A DNA stretch of 64,000 bases from Palaemon carinicauda (Eukaryota > Arthropoda > Malacostraca > Decapoda > Palaemonidae): the NCBI RefSeq assembly GCF_036898095.1, contig NC_090765.1, positions 34,246,835 to 34,310,834 of the forward strand, read 5' to 3'. Under the pieces are notes generated by a model that saw only the letters and a list, made by a program, of their open reading frames with translations, had not been told where the DNA came from and did not search any database. Shown here piece by piece: positions 58,501 through 64,000 of this stretch; position 1 is the stretch's first letter; each line of letters begins with the position of its first letter. The position numbers and the translations under genes were made by a program.

Positions 58501-59559
58501 TAAATAATCTATAAACTTCATACTAGCTACCATAATATTTCTATGCAAATCTTCTAACAATTTTATAAGTAAATAACTCGCTGATATTGACATATCTTTC
58601 TCTCTTTCAGGTAACAGATTTGGCTTTACAAGGTGGTGTGGTTGCCAGACATTTTGAAAATCTTTTACGCATTATTGTCGGAAGATAATACAATATCATG
58701 GGAAAATTTCAGCGACTAACTGTTATTTACCTACCGTAAATAAATGTTGAAAAGAGTATTGATTTTTTTTGGGCCAAAAAAATATTTACTTTTTTTCTCA
58801 TTTTAGGAAAAGTTACCTTGTTGTTCCTCCACCCCCCACCCCCCCTACCCCGTCCTCACTCTGCCTCTCACCAAAGGGTGCTCAATTATCGTAGAAGGTG
58901 CTTAGAATAGTTTAAGTTTATTTCCATATTTAGATTTTAGGTGAATATTTTTGTAGTCATTCATTTATACTTAGTTTTTTTAATCTATTTTTAACAAATA
59001 TTTATTTTGGACTTAGCTTTTATCTATTCTTTATGAATATTAGAACATTCTTTGAATTTTATTTATTTTAGAAGGTAATGAATTGGTTTCATAATTGATT
59101 TTTTAATTAATTTTTTTTTGCCCGGGTCGAGGTCGACCCATCGAAACCTATCCAAGGTGGTGAAATAACAATACATATCAGGGTTATTAAATTGTTATTT
59201 CTAATAATTATAAGGTTGTTTAATTGATTTGTATGATTAATTCTAATATGAAATACTTCTTGTTAAACTATAAGGAAACCTTAATTATAGGAAATATGTT
59301 ATTCAAGTGTTAGTGATAAATTTCGTATCCATTTAAACACTTTTTAAAAAGGGTGTTTATGGCACAACAATTTATTTTTGTTCTGATTTCAGAGAGAAAC
59401 CTGATTATTGTAAAGACATAGAATTTCTTCGAATAAAAGGTATGTCAAAAATTACTACAGCATATCATGTTAATATTAATTCACTACTTGCCATGACTAG
59501 CATAAAGATAGAAAGTCAAGCCTATTGCATAATTACTTGTTGGGGTCGGGTAGATTCAA
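55546..59559 (+). repeat. Array unit 6 (4014 bases, longest 5' part, right edge)
   Basis: It starts CCCTAGAACACTGTTGTGGG and contains about 220 bases near the start that units 2-5 lack, with repeated GTGGGTAATATTT motifs (55741-55875). The middle (56450-58030) is nearly identical to the inner units, but from 58030 to the end it is strongly diverged. It ends TAGATTCAA at 59559, and CCCTAGAA of a would-be next unit follows before unrelated DNA. Confidence 0.9.
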
Positions 59560-59659
59560 CCCTAGAAAAAAAATTTTAATCTTTCGGGAATCTGCCACCA
59601 TTAACGCCACTAATCCTTTGATAAGAGTTTTCATTATTGGTATTGCAAATTCTAAATTT

Positions 59660-60600
59660 TTAACTTATCAAAATGATACTATAAAGTACCCTTGACAGAA
59701 AATGCTAAAAAAGCTTCTGCCTGGGTCATGTCTGTAGTTAATTTCAATACTATTCTTCCCCTTTGAAATGACAAATGCTGTTGAAACATTAACATCTTTA
59801 ATGTTGTGTTTCAGATGAGAAATGTTGCCTTTGATGACATTGGTCCACGATAGTACTTGGAAAGAATATTAAAAGATTGTGAGACCTGTTTCTTGGCCTT
59901 AGAATAAACCCGGCAGAAAACTACCATTGGGAAAAGTTTTGTAACTTGGGTCATGGATGTCGGGAGCGGAATTATTGCACCCAAGTATGATAGTTGCATG
60001 CATCACATTATTGCCTACTCCTATAAACAAGGCAGTACAGATCTTATTACGTGGTTCTGTCCGAACTCTTCAGAAGTTGCTGTACCTCTGATTAATATCG
60101 TCAGCCCTAAGACTGATGCCAGTGGACAGTTCATCAACGTGCCTTTGAAGCTATCAAAGTTTTGTCTTGAAGTCTTCGTTTTGAAGGAATCTGAATCGGA
60201 CAAGCTGTTTATCAAAGGAGAAGCTAGTGATGTGGATGTAGGAGCAGTTTTGATGCAGACCAGTGACAATAATGTACTACACCAGATTTATTATTCAAGT
60301 AAAGTGAAGCCGCCTCAGTTCCTTGAGTACAGTGGAAAAGGAAGCTTGGGCTCTCCTTCATGCTCTTGAAAAATATTGATTCGTATATAAATCATCTAAT
60401 TATCTCGTTTATGAAATTAATAGATAATCCATCTCTTGTATAGTTTTTTTTTTTCTGACCGTAATCCACTGTCTTTTGTAAGTAAAATTAAAAAACTTCA
60501 AAATTAACTCTATGGGCCTTGGTCCAGTATAACATTGGGGTATTGCATATCAAAGGCAAGATTAAACCTCATTGCCGACATCCTTCCCAAATGTTGCCTT
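59660..60600 (+). pseudogene. Ty3/gypsy pol remnant (RT C-terminal part and RNase H)
   Basis: Broken frames read, in order, PFEMTNAVETFQHL (near 59758, the RT 'PFGMTNAPATFQ' block), VMDVGSGIIAPKYDS (59950), SSEVAVPLINIVSPKT (60069, the RT thumb), GEASDVDVGAVLMQT (60220, RNase H 'DASDVGVGAVL') and IYYSSKVKPPQ (60284). Near 60470-60600, shifted frames give residues like those of the RNase H end. Stops and shifts are numerous and no LTR is seen. It belongs to a different gypsy family from the element at 1-3137. Confidence 0.75.
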
Positions 60601-61789
60601 TTGCTTCTGCATACAAAAATTCTAATCTATTAGTTTGTTATTTAGATGTTCAATATGTACTTTCATGAAATCTATGTAATTGTATTGAACTGTTATTGTT
60701 TGCATTTGGTTATTCTTGCTGCTGTACTTTAATAGTTTTAAGTTGGATTTTGTTTTAAGAGTAGATTCACCGAGTCTGTGTAACTGTAAAGGTTTAATTC
60801 AATTGTCTCCAAGTATTTCGTAATTTGCTCCTGCAGGAATTGGTTATGTTAGATTCAATTAGGAGTTGTGCATTAAGTTATTTTATGTGGTGATTTTGAG
60901 TATTTAAAGATAAACCTAGATATATATAAATTATTTCTACATTTAAAAGTCTTATTCAAATATAATTTAGGTTAAGTTTTCCTTTAGTTTTCGTCTCCTT
61001 TATTATATATCAAATCTTATCATCGCACAGTCTTTCTTTAGACAGATTCAGCATTGTTACCAATAGCGTAACAACATATACATATAAATTATTTGCATGT
61101 GTGTATGTATATTTCTATGCAAAATCTTAATTCTTTCTTTACTCGTATAAGCGCATCACTCTTGAGGTTTTCAGCAAGGTAGAGGGAGAAAGATCAGTGG
61201 CCTTTAGTGAACTCTCAAATGGTAGAAATGTCCCTTGGTCCAGTGCAACCCTTTCAATAAGTAAATAAGATCCAAGTTTAAAAATCCAGAGTAAAGCTTA
61301 ACATCAAAATTGAACTAGGATGGCAAATTAGAGCAGCCTTTGCCAGTTCTTGTAATATATGGCCTGGATATATGTATTTACTGGATTCGGAAAAAAAAAC
61401 GTAGATGGAGGAACGTGGTTTCTAAATTCTGGGAGAAAGCATGGCACTCCATATCAGCAAGTAGGTTTTTTTACTTATTTTTCTCATGAACTGATCATAG
61501 GGAACACACTGCTTGAACACAGATATACAAAAGCATACTTGGACATCTTCCTACGGAAAATATCGCAACCAACTTGACCATTTATCAATAATATAAAAAG
61601 TCACAACTAAACACTTGAGACACTAAGTTGAAGACCAGGAAAAGTAATGCAAACCTGCCTTATAATTCCCAGATATGGCATTGAAAAACTAAGATAACAC
61701 AAGTAGTAAAAAGTATTGTTATAGTCCCAAAACAGATTTGCAGGCTTAGAAATGTTATCTGATGATGAATTGGAAATATATTTGAATAT
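60601..61789. other. AT-rich DNA without recognised features
   Basis: Short open frames (for example 61359-61577) show no domain, and no terminal repeats or tandem repeats are apparent. It may contain the rest of the decayed gypsy element. Confidence 0.4.
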
Positions 61790-62442
61790 TTATTATAAAA
61801 AAAAAGCCTGCACTAAACTTCGTCCCGCAGCCCCTCCAAAGCCCATTTCATGGTCCTTGGATAAGGCACTTAGCCTCAACCTTGAACAACGAAGATTGCT
61901 CTCTAAAAGACTTGACTCAAAAGGTGATATTCTTATTTGCACTAGCCTCAGGAGCCAGAGTTAGCGAAATAGTGGCCCTCTCGAGGGATGATGGCCACAT
62001 TCAGTTCACAGACTGCGGAGAACTGAACCTTTTTCTGGACCCAACGTTTCTCACCAAGAACGAGCTGCCCACTAAGAGGTGGGGTCCCTGGAGAATCTGC
62101 CCTCTGAAGGAAGAAGCATCCCTATGCCCAGTGGAATGCCTAAAGGTCTATCTTCGTAGAACTTCAGACTTTAAGGGAGGTCAGCTTTTCAGGGGAGAAA
62201 CATCAGGTTCGACATTAACCTTGAAACAACTAAGGGCGAAGATCACCTATTTTATTCGCAGAGCGGATCCAGACAGTACACCTGGAAGTCATGATCCGAG
62301 AAAAGTTACTTCGTCTCTAAATTTCTTTCAAACTATGTCGTTTGAAAGTCTTCGCGCTTATACTGGATGGAAGTCATCCAGGGTTTTCTTCAAGCACTAC
62401 GCGAAACAACTACAGGAGATCAAACACTTCGTGGTGTACTAA
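61790..62442 (+). pseudogene. Third DIRS tyrosine recombinase copy, 5'-truncated (DIRS-3)
   Basis: It starts abruptly with CTKLRPAAPPKPISWSLDKA (61809), which matches the DIRS-2 recombinase from its ARLRPAPPPKPISWSLDKV segment. A frameshift near 61870-61890 moves it to the frame 61882-62442. All catalytic residues remain: Arg in SGARVSEI (residue 26 of that frame), SHDPRKV (H137, R140) and SRVFFKHY (Y173). The frame ends KHFVVY and TAA at 62440, unlike DIRS-2, which reads on as KHFVVAAGSV. No RT or Gag lies upstream, so this is a fragment of a related copy. Confidence 0.87.
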
Positions 62443-63419
62443 AACCTGCCGCTTGATCTCTGCGAAGAACAGTGCACTATTTGGGACTTTTAGTGAAGGG
62501 TGTACATGATAAACTTTTATGGTGTATCATGTTGAGCCATGTGTCTAGTGCATGACACTATAGACTGTTCTAATTACACGGGTGACATTAAGCATAATAG
62601 ACTGGCACAATGTGCCATGCATATTCATATGCAAGTGTTCCTTGTAACAACAGAATCCAAAGTGAAATATTCCATATTTCCCATAGGGTGGCTTGTGTTT
62701 CCTTTTCAGATGAAACTTACAAAATTTTTCTGTTATTACCAATTATGCTTTCACACAGATATTTTCAGTGAAAAATGATAGGTTGATTTCTATATTCTAT
62801 TGTAATAAATGATAGTAGGAATCTTTGCGTCTCATTTCGCCCCAAATATCCTAAACCATTCAATAAAGGGTGTCAGAGCGTCTTTTTATCCTCTTAATTT
62901 TGGAAAAAATATTCGGAACTAATGTTTTACTGTTCCAAGCAAACATTCTTCAGATAATCTGTTATGCCTTTAAGTTCAGTCACTGGTAGTGACTGATTGT
63001 ACTAACCTGTTTACCTTACTGAATTAAGGTTTCCTACACGTATGTAAACCTGTCTATCTGTCTCCATGAACAAACAGTCTCGGGAGGTATCAGTAACCTA
63101 CACAGATCAATTCCATTCAGAGTACAAACTAGGCTTTATATATATGAGGACACTAATATACAAACTTGTTTGCTAGATTGTTCCTTGAACTCACAATCCT
63201 CGGGTTTTTTTTCCAAGAGTGTTCCCAGACTCTTCCCTGTAAGGGGGCAGGAAGCACTGACATAGTCCATGATCAGCTGAATGATGTATAACGGTAACAT
63301 CAAGTGTCTCTAGGTCCAGACGACCAAGGAAAATTTATCTCGAGATGACTGGCACTATTGAAAATCCACAAACACATTAATGCTGTGGTTTCATTAGGAC
63401 GACATGGCCTGAGCCCAAA
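62443..63419 (+). other. Probable 3' region of DIRS-3
   Basis: AT-rich, with no domain-bearing frame. It lies between the recombinase stop and the inverted-repeat block and so fits as the non-coding right part of the DIRS copy, but no independent evidence was found. Confidence 0.4.
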
Positions 63420-63863
63420 AAACGGATTTTGAGCAAAGTGAAAAATCTATTTTTGGGTGAGGTAGCCATGTCGTCCTGATGGACCCACCCTCTTTTTGAC
63501 AATGACTAGATGGCGCCGCGCAGAGGCGGGCTGGCGCCCAATTACAGTACAAGAGTGTTGCCTTTATAACGGCTCTCCTATAATTCTTGCCACTTTCCCC
63601 TCTCGAAGCGTAAACGCTATTAGGGGTGTAGATAGCTATGTGACGTGTCAAGAATACGTCCTCTGATATAACGCGATATACCTTTTAAAATATATAAGGG
63701 ATACTCGCTGCAGGAGTTAGAATTCTGGATACCTTTAGTAAAATTCTCTGGGATATATCACTGTAGTCAAATATAACCTAAGAAGCTACTAAGAAGGAAC
63801 TTCCATCAGGACGACATGGCTACCTCACCCAAAAATAGATTTTTCGCTTCGCTCAAAATCCGT
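63420..63863. repeat. DIRS terminal inverted repeat block with ~60-base arms
   Basis: Left arm 63420-63483 (AACGGATTTTGAGCAAAGTG...GCCATGTCGTCCTGATGG) returns in reverse complement at 63804-63863 with only a few changes. The right 300 bases, in reverse complement, also match the left end of DIRS-2 (28551-28812) well beyond the arm. The block therefore looks like a right-hand DIRS terminus whose outer bases were copied in opposite orientation, as expected for terminal and internal complementary regions of DIRS elements. Confidence 0.78.
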
Positions 63864-63911
63864 TTATTTTCTTCCTTTTCTCACATTTCCTTTTTGATTT
63901 TACCTATAATC

Positions 63912-64000
63912 ATGGTACCTAAGAAGCTAAGTTTCAGTACAGGTAGTGGTGAGAAAAGGAAGAAGGCAATTCTTTCATTAGAATTGAATCAAGAAATTAT
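63912..64000 (+). CDS. Probable pogo/jerky-type transposase, N-terminus (partial)
   Basis: ATG at 63912 opens MVPKKLSFSTGSGEKRKKAI, followed by LSLELNQEI at the window edge. A short Pro/Lys start, a GEKRK-type basic stretch and then an 'L-x-x-K-x-x-I' helix is how pogo/Tigger and jerky-family transposases begin (CENP-B-like DNA-binding domain). Only 29 codons are visible and the frame is open at the edge, so the call is tentative. It would cut and paste Tigger-like elements, possibly of the type at 12631-14617. Confidence 0.5.
   Translation, partial: MVPKKLSFSTGSGEKRKKAILSLELNQEI

Larger units (their letters stand above)
36501..59559 (+). repeat. Head-to-tail tandem array, ~3.83-kb unit, six visible copies
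   Basis: The anchor CATGGGGTGTCCAGCGTG recurs at 36501, 40337, 44171, 48003, 51834 and, as CATTGGGTGTCC, at 56061 (periods 3836, 3834, 3832, 3831, 4227). Inner copies differ by a few bases and homopolymer lengths. The right part of the fifth copy and the last copy are diverged and longer. Taking the TTAA-CCCT motif as the unit start gives borders at 39999, 43833, 47665, 51496, 55546 and 59560. The array stops just past the last such motif. No intact gene is convincing in the unit. It is not rDNA, histone or snRNA. Confidence 0.95.

Noticed and set aside
36501..59559. Array considered as 5S/45S rDNA, histone, snRNA or another known tandem gene cluster
   Set aside because: No 5S, U1, U2, U5 or U6 core sequence, no histone frame and no rRNA-like conserved block was found in the unit.
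36501..59559. Regularly spaced repeats considered as a CRISPR-like array
   Set aside because: Units are kilobases long and contiguous with no unique spacers, and the genome is eukaryotic.

Overview
The window looks like a piece of a transposon-rich eukaryotic genome, most likely a decapod crustacean. I infer this from long CT, AT and ATT microsatellites, DIRS retrotransposons with tyrosine recombinases, an I/Nimb-type LINE, a tRNA-derived SINE with a (CCTTTAA)-type tail, and introns with GT/AG borders. No database was searched, so family names rest on motifs and on recall of similar elements. There is one host gene, of which the last two recognisable exons are present. Nearly everything else is mobile or tandemly repeated DNA.

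Layout. 1-3137 (minus): an uninterrupted Gag-protease-RT-RNase H frame of a Ty3/gypsy element that runs off the left edge; 3138-4085 holds its probable leader/LTR and a GC-rich block with two matching hairpins. 4086-17453: an old DIRS element (DIRS-1) split by three later insertions: a 6.6-kb LINE in the RT (5408-11994, 8-12 bp target duplication), a 2-kb pogo/Tigger-like element (12631-14617, TA duplication) and a 304-bp TTAA-flanked MITE in the recombinase (15977-16280). 17454-21364: unclassified repeats, a ~178-bp satellite, a SINE and an ATT tract. 21365-25045 (plus): two phase-0 exons of a Cys-loop ligand-gated ion channel (M2-M3 loop and M3; M3-M4 loop and M4), separated by a 3.2-kb intron that contains a MITE. 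25046-27993: AT-rich DNA downstream of the gene. 27994-28550: an AT microsatellite whose strand phase flips half way. 28551-36000: a second, much better preserved DIRS element (left inverted repeat, Gag, RT-RNase H, tyrosine recombinase) cut by a 500-N gap (36001-36500).

36501-59559: a head-to-tail tandem array with a unit of about 3.83 kb, six copies visible. The inner copies are nearly identical and the right-hand copies are diverged and longer. Each unit starts at a TTAA-CCCT piggyBac-like terminus, carries a 151-bp subrepeat and a 21-bp minisatellite, and has no convincing intact gene. 59660-60600: a decayed gypsy pol fragment. 61790-62442: a third, 5'-truncated DIRS recombinase with its catalytic residues kept. 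63420-63863: an inverted-repeat block homologous, in reverse, to the left end of DIRS-2. 63912-64000: the probable start of a pogo/jerky-type transposase that leaves the window.

There is no operon-like logic here. The relationships are of insertion order (nesting), tandem amplification and decay. Many frameshifts in DIRS-2 and the LINE fall in A or T runs, so some may be assembly errors rather than real mutations.
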